A stretch of 64,000 nucleotides of DNA, from the NCBI GenBank assembly GCA_017526525.1, contig JAFXRG010000034.1, positions 1 to 64,000 on the forward strand. Reading direction: 5' to 3'. Positions 50,946 to 59,500 of the stretch are shown here, in pieces; the stretch's first letter is position 1, and every line of letters starts with the position of its first letter. The notes beneath the pieces are model-generated. The model saw only the letters and a list, made by a program, of their open reading frames with translations. It did not search any database and was not told the origin of the DNA. Position numbers and translations under genes: made by a program. Origin of the DNA: Clostridia bacterium. GTDB taxonomy: Bacteria > Bacillota > Clostridia > Christensenellales > Aristaeellaceae.

Positions 50946-51838
50946 CAGTCCTGGCTGTCCAGCCGGGAGAAGCCTTCGCCCAGGGCTTCGTGGGCGTCGG
51001 TAATGAACATGAAGGCACTTTCGTCCTCTTCCTGCACAATGCGCTTGACGGCCATGATTTCCTGCCGGGAGGCAACGCACAGCACCACGGGCTGCTGCTT
51101 GCCGGTGTAGGCGCCGCGGGCGTTCAGGTGGGTCACGCCCCGGCCCACCTCCTCCATGAGGCGGCCGGTAATGGATTCCCAGCGGGGCGTCATGATGAAG
51201 CAGGCCTTGTTGCCGCCGAAGCCCATCATGACCGCGTCAATCACCTTGGAACAGGCGTAAATATTGATAAAAGCGTAAAGGGCCTGCTCCGTGCCGATGA
51301 AAACTGCGGCGCACATGACCACCAGGCAGTCCAGCACGAACAGGAACATGCCCACGGAAATGAAGGGCAGCCGCCGGTGCACCATACGGGCGATCATATC
51401 GGTGCCGCCGGTGGTGGCGCCGCCCCGCAGGATCAGGCCCAGCCCCACGCCCAGCACCACGCCGCCGAAGAGCGTTCCCAGCAGCGGATCCGTGCTGACA
51501 GGCCGGATCGGCAGGATATCGATACACAGGGAGAAAAGCACGGTGGCGATCAGGCTGCGAAAGGCAAAAACCCGGCCCATGGACCGGTAGCCGAGGATAA
51601 ACAGCGGAACATTCAGAATCAGCGATACCGTACCCACCGGCCAGTGAAACACGTGGTTCAGGATGGTTGCGGCACCGGTGAGCCCGCCGGGGGCGATGCT
51701 GTTGGGAACCAGAAAGGCGGGATAGGCAGCGCCGCCCAGGAGGCAGCCGGCAAAAATCTGCAGATAGGCAAGGGCGATTTCCCGCGGACCCGCGGTACGG
51801 ATATAATCCCGGAGACGCTGCCGGATGCTGGGTTTCAT
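50945..51838 (-). CDS. YitT family membrane protein (DUF161/DUF2179)
   Basis: 297 residues from ATG 51838, which follows AAAAGGAG. About five to six membrane helices with GGLTGAATILNHVFHWPVG and GLGLILRGGATTGGTDMIA (typical YitT repeats) are followed by a cytosolic DUF2179 domain with CVASRQEIMAVKRIV and DAHEALGEGFSRL. The family's role is not settled; it may be a transporter. It is downstream of the NusG_II gene by 32 bp on the same strand, so probably one operon. Confidence 0.9.
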   Translation of the reverse strand: MKPSIRQRLRDYIRTAGPREIALAYLQIFAGCLLGGAAYPAFLVPNSIAPGGLTGAATILNHVFHWPVGTVSLILNVPLFILGYRSMGRVFAFRSLIATVLFSLCIDILPIRPVSTDPLLGTLFGGVVLGVGLGLILRGGATTGGTDMIARMVHRRLPFISVGMFLFVLDCLVVMCAAVFIGTEQALYAFINIYACSKVIDAVMMGFGGNKACFIMTPRWESITGRLMEEVGRGVTHLNARGAYTGKQQPVVLCVASRQEIMAVKRIVQEEDESAFMFITDAHEALGEGFSRLDSQD

Positions 51839-51870
51839 GGCGTCTGCTCCTTTTCTGTGAGATAAAAAAA

Positions 51871-52293
51871 TCAGCGAACCTCGACGGAGAGCCGGTGCGG
51901 CAGGCATACGATCATGCCGAACATGACGCGGGTTTCCAGGTTGTCCCGGGTAACCTCCTCCATGTGCACGCAGTCCTGACCCTCACAATTGGCGCTTTCC
52001 ATGCGGACGCTTTCCCCGGTGATCCGCAGGGTGTTTTCAAAACCGTTTTCCTGAAGGATCTGCACGGTATGGGCTTCCCCGAAGGGAAGATCAGCAATTT
52101 CCTTTCCGTCCAGGGTCAGGTGAACCCGGAGATCGTCCTTTTTTTCCGGGGACAGCACCGGGGAGGAAAGGACCTGGCCGTCCACCCGGACGGAGACGCC
52201 GCCGGGACCGGCGCCCGGACGCAGCAGGAACCAGCAGAGAACCGCCGCCGCGGCCAGCAGGATCACCGCTGCCGCCAGGGGCTTTTTTTTCAT
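51871..52293 (-). CDS. NusG domain II-containing membrane-anchored protein
   Basis: 140 residues from ATG 52293 (GAGGAGTGG upstream). One N-terminal helix (residues ~5-24) anchors or exports it. The rest is a NusG_II beta domain with GKEIADLPFGEAHTVQIL, MESANCEGQDCVH and VCLPHRLSVEV. Such proteins are common in Firmicutes, often near thiamine/FMN-related or polyprenyl genes, with unknown function. The pair of cysteines in CEGQDC is a family mark. It is first in an operon with the YitT-type gene. Confidence 0.85.
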   Translation of the reverse strand: MKKKPLAAAVILLAAAAVLCWFLLRPGAGPGGVSVRVDGQVLSSPVLSPEKKDDLRVHLTLDGKEIADLPFGEAHTVQILQENGFENTLRITGESVRMESANCEGQDCVHMEEVTRDNLETRVMFGMIVCLPHRLSVEVR

Positions 52294-52331
52294 TGCTTCC
52301 ACTCCTCCTCCGGGCGTTCTGACTGCCTGCA

Positions 52332-52360
52332 ATCCTAACACAAAGCGGAGGGAAACGCAA
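52332..52360 (-). promoter_or_regulatory. Promoter of the NusG_II-yitT operon
   Basis: On the minus strand: TTGCGT (52355-52360), a 17-bp spacer and TAGGAT (52332-52337). Confidence 0.6.
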
Positions 52361-52362
52361 AT

Positions 52363-52391
52363 TTGCTTTTTCCCTGTTTTCATGAGATAAT
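52363..52391 (+). promoter_or_regulatory. Promoter of the GT4 glycosyltransferase gene
   Basis: TTGCTT at 52363-52368, a 17-bp spacer and GATAAT at 52386-52391. It is back to back with the minus-strand promoter, and the leader is very short (~15 nt). Confidence 0.62.
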
Positions 52392-52411
52392 AAGCGGCGG
52401 AGGCGTAAAAA

Positions 52412-53599
52412 ATGTTGAATGTTGGACTTTTCACCGACACCTTCCTGCCGGTTGTGGACGGTGTAGGCCGGGTGGTGCAGGCGTATGCGGAGAACCTCTC
52501 TACCCTCGGGCATCAGGTGACCGTGGTGGCACCCATGTATGACACGGGATTCCAGGGCGGTTTTCCCTTTCAGCTGGTGGAATTCATCGGCACCAGCGTG
52601 CCCGGCATGAAGCAGTACCGGGTGGGGGAGGCCATGCTGGATGCACATTACCGCAAGCGGATCCGCATGATCGACCTGGACATCGTGCATGCCCACAGCC
52701 CCTTTACCGCCGGGTCTGAAGCGCTTCGCCTGGCGGCGGTTCGCAAGCTTCCCCTGGTGGGCACCTTCCATTCCAAATATTATGACGATTTTCTGAAAGC
52801 CACCAAATCGGAATCCGTAGCCCGGATGATGACCAGGTTTGTGGTGAATTACTATAACCGCTGCGACGAGGTCTGGGCAGTGGGAAAAAACACGGCGGAC
52901 GTGCTGCACAGCTACGGCTACGAAGGGGAAATCCAGGTGATGCCCAACGGCGCCACCCTGCGGGAGGTTCGTCCTTCGGACGTGGAGGAGGTAAACCGCC
53001 GTTTTTCCCTGGAAGAGGATCCGGTGATCCTCTTTGTGGGCCAGATGGACTGGAAAAAGAACATTCTGACCGTGCTTCAGGCCTGCGCGGAGCTCAAAAA
53101 GCAGGGACAGCGGTTCCATCTGCTGCTGGCCGGGCAGGGCATTGACCTGAACGCCATCCGGGACAAGGTCAGCGAGCTGAACATCCAGGACCGAACCCAG
53201 CTGCTGGGCCACATTACGGACACCTCCCTGCTGGACGGCCTGTACCGGCGGGCAACGGTTTTCGCCTTCCCGTCGCTGTATGACGCGGCGCCCATGGTGG
53301 TGCGGGAGGCGGCGGTGATGAGCACGCCTTCAGTCATGGTTCGGGGCAGCACAGCGGCGGAGATTATCCGGGACGGGGAGAACGGCTTCCTCTGCGAGAA
53401 TGAACCGCAGGACCTGGCCCGCGTGATCACGGGGATCCTGGCGGATCCGGAAAAACGGAACCGGGTCGGGGAGAATGCCCGGGAAACGATCCCGGTGCCC
53501 TGGAGCAAGGTGCTTGAAACCGTCGCGGAGCGGTATGAGCGCCTGGTGGCGCTGGGCAGGGAAAACAAGCTGAAAGACAAGCGGAGACGGCTGGTCTGA
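52412..53599 (+). CDS. GT4 family glycosyltransferase, probably lipid glycosyltransferase
   Basis: 395 residues with a GT-B fold. The N-terminal half has GLFTDTFLPVVDGVGRVV and HAHSPFTAGSEA; the C-terminal half has ILFVGQMDWKKN and the donor-site motif FPSLYDAAPMVVREAA (~285-300). It resembles the group that adds glucose or other hexoses to diacylglycerol, to lipoteichoic-acid anchors or in cell-wall polysaccharides, but the acceptor cannot be read. It is followed by an alpha/beta hydrolase and glycogen synthase. It acts at the inner face of the membrane. Confidence 0.88.
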   Translation: MLNVGLFTDTFLPVVDGVGRVVQAYAENLSTLGHQVTVVAPMYDTGFQGGFPFQLVEFIGTSVPGMKQYRVGEAMLDAHYRKRIRMIDLDIVHAHSPFTAGSEALRLAAVRKLPLVGTFHSKYYDDFLKATKSESVARMMTRFVVNYYNRCDEVWAVGKNTADVLHSYGYEGEIQVMPNGATLREVRPSDVEEVNRRFSLEEDPVILFVGQMDWKKNILTVLQACAELKKQGQRFHLLLAGQGIDLNAIRDKVSELNIQDRTQLLGHITDTSLLDGLYRRATVFAFPSLYDAAPMVVREAAVMSTPSVMVRGSTAAEIIRDGENGFLCENEPQDLARVITGILADPEKRNRVGENARETIPVPWSKVLETVAERYERLVALGRENKLKDKRRRLV

Positions 53600-53618
53600 T
53601 CTCCGGAAGGGATACGGC

Positions 53619-54509
53619 ATGAAGGGAAAAACAAAGGAAACCTTTACCAGGGAGGAAAAGCGGGAAAGAAGAAAAGCAAAGCATCTTTTCACCGTGGAAA
53701 AGAGAATGATCACGGCGGTGAACCATAAAATCCGGATCCGGATCCTCCGGGCCCGGGGGCAGCAAAACGAAAAGGCACCTGGGGTGCTCTGGATTCACGG
53801 CGGCGGTTATCAGTCCGGTTCCTCCTGGGACGTGTATGTGACCCGGGCCCTGTCGCTGGTGGTGAAGTTCGGCGCGGTGCTGATTGCGCCGGATTACCGT
53901 CTGAGCCGGAAGCATCCCTTTCCCGCCGGGCTGCACGACTGCTACGCGACGCTTCTCTACCTGCGGGATCACGCGGAGGAGCTGGGCATCCGGGACGACC
54001 AGATCATGGTGGGCGGCGAGAGCGCCGGCGGCGGGATGTGCGTCGCGGTGACCATGATGGCGATGGACCGGGGAGACGTGAACATTGCCTATCACATGCC
54101 GCTTTATCCCATGCTGGACGACCGGGATACGGATTCGTCCCGGGACAACCACGCGCCCAACTGGAACACGAAGAAAAACCATAAAGCGTGGAAGCGGTAC
54201 CTGCGGGATGCCTACGGAAGCGATATTGTCAGCATTTATGCGGCGCCGGCCCGCCGGCAGGACCTGAGTGGCATGCCGCCCTGCTACACCTTTGTGGGGG
54301 ATATTGAGCCCTTTTACCGGGAAACCCTGGATTATGTGGAAAAACTGAAGCGCGCCGGCGTGGAGGCGGACGTGGACGTCTATCCGGATTTCTTCCACGC
54401 CTATGACGTGCTGGTTCCCATGGCCCGGGTGTCCCGGGAGGCGGTGAGCCGGTTTGAGGATCACTTTGCCTACGCACTGGAACATTATTTTGCTCCCCAG
54501 GAGAAATGA
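53619..54509 (+). CDS. Alpha/beta hydrolase (hormone-sensitive lipase-like family)
   Basis: 296 residues. The oxyanion-hole motif WIHGGGYQSGS is near residues 58-68, the nucleophile elbow GGESAGGG (Ser ~133), and the late histidine in DFFHAYDV (~258). APDYRLSRKHPFPAGLHDCY is typical for the family. It would hydrolyse esters of unknown nature. No signal peptide is present; the N-terminus is strongly basic (KETFTREEKRERRKAKH). It starts 19 bp after the glycosyltransferase stop and is followed by a terminator. Confidence 0.88.
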   Translation: MKGKTKETFTREEKRERRKAKHLFTVEKRMITAVNHKIRIRILRARGQQNEKAPGVLWIHGGGYQSGSSWDVYVTRALSLVVKFGAVLIAPDYRLSRKHPFPAGLHDCYATLLYLRDHAEELGIRDDQIMVGGESAGGGMCVAVTMMAMDRGDVNIAYHMPLYPMLDDRDTDSSRDNHAPNWNTKKNHKAWKRYLRDAYGSDIVSIYAAPARRQDLSGMPPCYTFVGDIEPFYRETLDYVEKLKRAGVEADVDVYPDFFHAYDVLVPMARVSREAVSRFEDHFAYALEHYFAPQEK

Positions 54510-54524
54510 AAATAACAGTGGCGG

Positions 54525-54564
54525 ATCCGCCGGAGATATGATAAAATATTTCCGGCGGATTTTT
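54525..54564 (+). terminator. Terminator after the hydrolase gene
   Basis: ATCCGCCGGA (54525-54534) pairs with TCCGGCGGAT (54551-54560), followed by TTTT. The AT-rich loop contains a TAAAAT -10-like element, as seen also near ylbF. Confidence 0.72.
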
Positions 54565-54631
54565 ATGTCAAATCATTTTCGGGAAAAAGGCGAAAGCCAT
54601 TCAAATACTGGACCTACAGGAGGAGATCGGT

Positions 54632-56116
54632 ATGGCTGAAAAAGAAACCCCGGTATGCAAAGTTGCATTTGTTGGCTCTGAGTGTTATCCATTTATCAAA
54701 ACCGGCGGACTGGGGGATGTGATGTACGCCCTGCCCCGGGCGCTGATCCGGGAAGGCTGCGAGGTGCGGGTGATCCTGCCGATGTACAACTGCATTCCCG
54801 AAAAGTTCAAAACCAAAATGAAATACATCGGGTCCTTCATGATGGACCAGACCCTGGAGGGGCGGACCTTCTATGTGGGCATCATGGAGATCCGGATGGA
54901 CGGCGTCATTTACAACTTTATTGACAACCGGGAGTTTTTTGACTGGGGAAATCCCTACACCGGCCTTTGGGAGGACATTCCGAAATACTGCTATTTCTCC
55001 AAGGCTTCCCTGGCCGTGCTGAACTACCTGAAATGGATTCCGGACGTGATTCACTGCCATGACTGGCAGGCGGCCCTGGTGCCCCTGTACCTGCGGACCA
55101 AGTTCTGGAACAGCCCCCTGGCGAAGTCCAAAACCATGCTGACCATCCATAACCTGCGGTTCCAGGGAATCTGCGGCATTCAGCACCTGAAATACTGGTC
55201 CGGACTTTCCGACGGGCTGTTCAACTATCCCATTCTCAAACAGAACGAGGAAGAAGCCAACATGTTCAAGGGTGGCCTGGCCTATGCGGACGCCATTACC
55301 ACCGTCAGCGACACCTATGCGAAGGAAATCCAGACTCCCGAGTTCGGGGAACGCCTGGACGCCCACCTGCGGTATCACGCCGTTCGCATGAAGGGCATCG
55401 TGAACGGCATAGATACGGACATCTGGAACAGCGCCACGGACAAGCTGCTGGCGGCACCCTACGACGTTGAAAACGTGCTGGAAAAGAAATGGGAGAACAA
55501 GCAGGCACTGCGGGAGCAGCTGAACCTGTCCCGGGAGGACGGCAGCAAGATCATGATCGGCCTGGTTTCCCGGCTGACGGATCAGAAGGGCCTGGACCTG
55601 GTGGACACCATTTTCCCGCAGATCATGGACGGCAGGACCCAGGTGATCGTGCTGGGAACCGGGGATCCCCGGTATGAAAACGCCTTCCGCTATTATGAAG
55701 AGAAGTATCAGGGCGATGTCTGCGCCTACATTTCCTACAACGAGGCGCTGGCACACCGGATTTACGCCGGAACGGACGCTTTCCTGGTACCCAGCCTCTT
55801 TGAGCCCTGCGGGCTGACCCAGCTGATTGCCATGCATTACGGCACGGTGCCGATCGTGCGGGAAACCGGCGGGCTGAAGGATACCGTGCTGCCCTATGAC
55901 CCGGAAACGAACACGGGGAACGGCTTCACCTTCGGCAAGTACAAGCCGGAGCTGCTGCTGCAGGCTGTGGACGAAGCCAAGGCCCTGTTCTTCGGCGATC
56001 GTCCCCGGTGGGACGCCATGGTCCGGCGGGACATGATGAAGGACGTTTCCTGGGAGCAGTCCGCAAAGCAGTACCTGGACTTCTATCTGGAGCTGCAGGA
56101 GCCGGAACGGGCCTGA
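54632..56116 (+). CDS. glgA: Glycogen synthase (ADP-glucose type)
   Basis: 494 residues, slightly longer than the usual ~480. The ADP-glucose-binding motif KTGGLGDV is near residues 23-30 (after SECYPFI), with IDNREFF, CHDWQAALVPLYLR, LTIHNLRFQG and GIVNGIDTDIWN further on. The donor-site glutamate region is LVPSLFEPCGLTQLIAMHYGT (shown in part). It extends alpha-1,4-glucan in the cytosol. The ATG follows AGGAGG. No other glg genes are adjacent. Confidence 0.95.
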   Translation: MAEKETPVCKVAFVGSECYPFIKTGGLGDVMYALPRALIREGCEVRVILPMYNCIPEKFKTKMKYIGSFMMDQTLEGRTFYVGIMEIRMDGVIYNFIDNREFFDWGNPYTGLWEDIPKYCYFSKASLAVLNYLKWIPDVIHCHDWQAALVPLYLRTKFWNSPLAKSKTMLTIHNLRFQGICGIQHLKYWSGLSDGLFNYPILKQNEEEANMFKGGLAYADAITTVSDTYAKEIQTPEFGERLDAHLRYHAVRMKGIVNGIDTDIWNSATDKLLAAPYDVENVLEKKWENKQALREQLNLSREDGSKIMIGLVSRLTDQKGLDLVDTIFPQIMDGRTQVIVLGTGDPRYENAFRYYEEKYQGDVCAYISYNEALAHRIYAGTDAFLVPSLFEPCGLTQLIAMHYGTVPIVRETGGLKDTVLPYDPETNTGNGFTFGKYKPELLLQAVDEAKALFFGDRPRWDAMVRRDMMKDVSWEQSAKQYLDFYLELQEPERA

Positions 56117-56260
56117 TCCTGCACCGTAAAAAGCCTTCTTCAGGGCGGAGGGGAAAAATAACCGTCTGTATTTTTCACATTCCGCCCCTTTTGTTTTTCC
56201 GCGGACGGGTGTATGCTTTTATGCGTACTCCGAAAGAGGATCAATAAGGAGGAATCAGCC

Positions 56261-56869
56261 GTGGAAAACAACACAAACAACAGGGGAGAAAAAGCCAAAA
56301 GCATTCTGCAGAAAATGTTTCATTTCCGGGTAAAGGTGGACAACAAACAGGGAAAGCCCATTGTCAATGTTTCCAGCATTTTCGGCCTGGCCTGCCTGCT
56401 TTTTGCGCCGCATATGACCATTGTGGGCGCGCTGGCGGCGCTGCTGCTGGGATATCAGTTCCGCTTTGAATCTGAAGAGGAGGACAAGGAACTGGAGGAA
56501 CGGATCCGCAACGCGGCCCGGAACGTAAAGACCAGCGCGGTGAACGCGGCACGCTCCATCCGGACGGAGATTGACAGGGCCCGGGCCCAGAACGCACAGG
56601 CGCGGACGCAGGCTGAAGCGGAAAAGACTGCGGAGCAGACGGCCCGGAATGTCCGGACCGGGGTGCAGGAAGCTGCGGCATCCAACGAGGAGCTGCTGCG
56701 GGATCTTCAGAGCCATGCGGAGGAACCCGCAACGAGCAATCCGGCGGCCACCACCTTCCACAGCGCCTATGCGGCCTCGGCGGGATCCGTTCCCGTGCTG
56801 AGGGTGGAGGAATCCCCCGCGGAGAACACGGAACCGACACCACCGGCTTCCATGGGCGGCGGAAACTGA
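56261..56869 (+). CDS. DUF4342-like protein with coiled-coil tail
   Basis: 202 residues, GTG start at 56261 following AAGGAGG. Residues ~15-60 resemble DUF4342: FHFRVKVDNKQGKPIVNV then a hydrophobic stretch FGLACLLFAPHMTIVGALAALLLG. The remainder is charged, Ala/Arg/Glu-rich and probably coiled-coil (~70-145), ending in a low-complexity Pro/Ser tail. It may bind membrane or nucleic acid through the first part; function unknown. It precedes a zinc-ribbon membrane protein, separated by a terminator and promoter. Confidence 0.68.
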   Translation: MENNTNNRGEKAKSILQKMFHFRVKVDNKQGKPIVNVSSIFGLACLLFAPHMTIVGALAALLLGYQFRFESEEEDKELEERIRNAARNVKTSAVNAARSIRTEIDRARAQNAQARTQAEAEKTAEQTARNVRTGVQEAAASNEELLRDLQSHAEEPATSNPAATTFHSAYAASAGSVPVLRVEESPAENTEPTPPASMGGGN

Positions 56870-56875
56870 ACCGGT

Positions 56876-56905
56876 AAAAGGACGGCTTTCCGTCCTTTTC
56901 TTTTT
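56876..56905 (+). terminator. Terminator after the DUF4342-like gene
   Basis: AAAAGGACGG (56876-56885) pairs with CCGTCCTTTT (56890-56899), with T residues following. It lies directly in front of the next promoter. Confidence 0.8.
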
Positions 56906-56932
56906 GTCTTTTTTGCCGGGCTCTGGTATAAT
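56904..56932 (+). promoter_or_regulatory. Promoter of the zinc-ribbon / TPM operon
   Basis: TTGTCT at 56904-56909, a 17-bp spacer and TATAAT at 56927-56932 with an upstream TGG. Confidence 0.78.
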
Positions 56933-56977
56933 GAATCTGTTGAGCTACTTTTGCGGAGAAAAGGGGGAAAACTGCCT

Positions 56978-58540
56978 ATGTATGGATGCCCGGGATGCGG
57001 AAGCGTGATGACGTTCGATATTGCAGGCCAGTCGCTGAAATGCGGCCGGTGCGGTCGGACGGAAAGCATTGAGGAAGCTGACCAGCGGGAAGCCCGGAAG
57101 GCAGGGAGCAATTTCAGCGTGGATTTGCTGACCTGCCCCACCTGCGGAGCGGAAATCCGCACCATGAACACCGCCCAGGCGGCGTTTTGCAGCTATTGCG
57201 GCGCCTCCGTGCTGCTGGAAAGCAAAGAGGCGGAGATGGAAGCGCCGGAAACCGTGGCGCCTTTCCGGGTGACCCGGGAGGAATGCTTTGAGAAATACCA
57301 GGCCATGGTGCGCAAAAGCCTGTGCGCCGACCGCCGCCTGAAGCAGGACGTGAAGCCGGAAAGCTTCCGGGGCATTTACGTTCCGCATTATATTTACAGC
57401 GCCGCCGTCAAGGGCGATACGGTGCTGGAGGGCCATGAAACCAAAGGAAACGACACCTACTACTACAGCACGTCGGTGTCCCTGGACCATGAATTCAGCA
57501 ATATCCTGCACGACGCCTCCAGGGAAATGCCCGACGCCATGAGCGAAAAGATTGCCCGGGTGGAGCCGGAAAGCTTCAAGCCTTTCTCCCCGGCCTACCT
57601 CAGCGGGTATTATGCGGACGTGGCGGACGTCCAGGAAGACGCCTATGTGCCCTTTGCCAAGGCGGAAGCCGTGCGCCTGGGCCTGAAGGACGTGATGCAG
57701 GACCTGTCCGGCGGATACACCTACTCCACGGGAGAGGCGGAAAAGAAGCTTGTGAAGATGGCGGATGCCCACTGCACCGGCCGGACGCTGGTGCCCGTAT
57801 GGTTCATGTCCATCCGCAGCAAGGGACGGCTGCTGTATGCCATCCAGAACGGGGTTACCGGGGAAATGGTAGCGGATATTCCCATGGATATTCCCCGGTT
57901 CGGCCTGATTGCCCTGATCCTGGCCATTCCGCTGTTCTTCCTTTTCAACAGCTTCCTGACCCTGCGGCCGGAAATGGTGCTGATGGTGGCCATGCTGCTG
58001 GCCCTGGGGGCCCAGTATATTGTGAACCGCCGGCGGGAGCACATTGCCGAGAAGGAACGGCTGAAGGGCGCCGCGGAAGGCGGGGACGACATGAGCAAAC
58101 GGCTGAAACAGCGCAAGCGGATGGCCAGCCACGCCAAGGGCAGCATCTCCGGCACCATTGAAAGCATCGGCGGCGTCGGACTGATGATTGTGCTTGTGTT
58201 CCTGGTGACCCAGATGTCCAGGCTGAACAACGCCAAGGTTTTCAAAGTTGCGGCCCTGGCGCTGACCGCCGTGATGGGTGGCCTGATCTGGTGGGGAAGC
58301 CGGACGAAGGTGCGCACGCCGCTGGGCTGCATTGCCGCGCTGGTGGTGATGGCGCTGGGAGCGCTGAACCTGGTGCTGGATCCCTTCCACAGCGACGACC
58401 TGGTGATGTACGGGCTGTCATTGCTGTGCATGGCCTGCGTGGTGTGGGTCTGCATTGAAATGCTGATGCTCCATAACCGGGAATGCTCCAACCCGATGCC
58501 GCAGTTTGAAACCCATACGGGAGGTGAGGACAATGCGTAA
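56978..58540 (+). CDS. Zinc-ribbon membrane protein
   Basis: 520 residues from ATG 56978 (AAGGGGG upstream); an upstream in-frame TTG is less likely. Two zinc ribbons stand at the N-terminus: CPGCGS...CGRCGR and CPTCGAE...CSYCGAS. A large soluble part follows (~90-300; FRGIYVPHYIYSAAVKG, VPVWFMSI), in a style common to 'TFIIB-type zinc ribbon' membrane proteins of Clostridia. Then come about six membrane helices with a Lys/Arg-rich loop. Function unknown. The gene overlaps the TPM gene by eight bases, so the two are likely partners. Confidence 0.78.
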   Translation: MYGCPGCGSVMTFDIAGQSLKCGRCGRTESIEEADQREARKAGSNFSVDLLTCPTCGAEIRTMNTAQAAFCSYCGASVLLESKEAEMEAPETVAPFRVTREECFEKYQAMVRKSLCADRRLKQDVKPESFRGIYVPHYIYSAAVKGDTVLEGHETKGNDTYYYSTSVSLDHEFSNILHDASREMPDAMSEKIARVEPESFKPFSPAYLSGYYADVADVQEDAYVPFAKAEAVRLGLKDVMQDLSGGYTYSTGEAEKKLVKMADAHCTGRTLVPVWFMSIRSKGRLLYAIQNGVTGEMVADIPMDIPRFGLIALILAIPLFFLFNSFLTLRPEMVLMVAMLLALGAQYIVNRRREHIAEKERLKGAAEGGDDMSKRLKQRKRMASHAKGSISGTIESIGGVGLMIVLVFLVTQMSRLNNAKVFKVAALALTAVMGGLIWWGSRTKVRTPLGCIAALVVMALGALNLVLDPFHSDDLVMYGLSLLCMACVVWVCIEMLMLHNRECSNPMPQFETHTGGEDNA

Positions 58541-59306
58541 AGCGCTTCTCATCCTGCTCTGCGCGCTGCTGTGCATCCTGCCCTCCCTGGCCGGAGCGGC
58601 GGACCGGGTCAGCGAAAGCAACGAAACCACCGGTTATCAGATTGTGATTGAGGACAACGCCGGACTGCTGGATGCCGCCGAAATGACGGACATCCTCTTG
58701 GCCATGCGGGAAGTTTCCGAGTACGCCAACGTGGGACTCCTGACCTATCCGGAGGGGGGCGGCAGCAACGCGGCCAGCGCCACCAAGGCCAAGGAATGGG
58801 GAAACAGCGTTTTCGGCGCAACCAAACGTTTTACGGTATTTATCATTGACATGCGGGCCCGGCACCTGGACATTTACGCCAGCCAGCCGCTGGCCGGCAC
58901 CCTGACCGCGGCGGAGGAAAACTCCATTGCGGACAATGTGTACAAGCTGGCTTCCGCCCGGGAATACGGAAAGTGCGCCCGGGAAACCTTCATGCAGATT
59001 GCGAAGGTGCTGCGGGGCGAAAAGATTGCCACCCCCATGAAGATCATCAGCAATGTGTTTACGGCGCTGATTGCGGCCATCCTGCTGGCATATATCCTGA
59101 TTTCCGGCTGGGCCAGGAAGGAACAGGCGGTCAGCATGCCCGTGGTGGTGAAGGCGGCGGTAGCCGGCGGCGCCACAGTGGTCCTGGGCAACACGCTGAA
59201 AAGGGTGGTGCACCATGAGAGCAGCTCCGGCCATGGCGGCGGCGGCCACGGCGGTGGCGGCGGAGGCGGCGGAGGCGGCGGAAGCAGCGGCGGCCACGGA
59301 TTCTGA
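58533..59306 (+). CDS. TPM (DUF477) domain membrane protein with Gly/His/Ser-rich tail
   Basis: 257 residues from ATG 58533 (GGGAGGTGAGG upstream). A signal peptide or first helix (LLILLCALLCILPSLAGAA) precedes the TPM domain (~residues 40-150; IEDNAGLLDAAEMTDILLAM, FTVFIIDMRARHLDIY). One helix at ~180-200 then leads to a C-terminal tail of mostly Gly, Ser and His (GGGGHGGGGGG). TPM proteins are related to YgcG and photosystem II repair phosphatase, and often go with LemA-like proteins. The glycine tail is usual for the YgcG type. It is coupled to the zinc-ribbon gene. Confidence 0.85.
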   Translation: MRKALLILLCALLCILPSLAGAADRVSESNETTGYQIVIEDNAGLLDAAEMTDILLAMREVSEYANVGLLTYPEGGGSNAASATKAKEWGNSVFGATKRFTVFIIDMRARHLDIYASQPLAGTLTAAEENSIADNVYKLASAREYGKCARETFMQIAKVLRGEKIATPMKIISNVFTALIAAILLAYILISGWARKEQAVSMPVVVKAAVAGGATVVLGNTLKRVVHHESSSGHGGGGHGGGGGGGGGGGSSGGHGF

Positions 59307-59314
59307 CGCAACAG

Positions 59315-59353
59315 GCCGTGCTTTTCAGCGCAACTGAAGGGCACGGCTTTTTT
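59315..59353 (+). terminator. Terminator after the TPM gene
   Basis: GCCGTGCTTTTCAG (59315-59328) pairs with CTGAAGGGCACGGC (59334-59347; two G-T pairs), followed by TTTTTT. Confidence 0.85.
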
Positions 59354-59397
59354 GGGGATGTTTTTTAACAGAAATAGCCAGTTAATGGAAAAACAGG

Positions 59398-59426
59398 TAG
59401 TCAAAAAGGACCGGAAGGATTATAAT
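59398..59426 (+). promoter_or_regulatory. Promoter of the second ABC exporter operon
   Basis: TAGTCA at 59398-59403, a 17-bp spacer and TATAAT at 59421-59426. The -35 is weak. Confidence 0.55.
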
Positions 59427-59500
59427 ACCCGAACACGTCCCAAAAGTATTTGAAGGAACCGATCGAAGCGCGTCCGGAGCGGACCACGGGAGAAACAGAA

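Noticed and set aside
58900..59306. Repeat array in the glycine codons of the TPM gene
   Set aside because: The GGC-rich repeats encode the usual Gly/Ser/His tail of YgcG-type proteins and are not a separate DNA repeat element.
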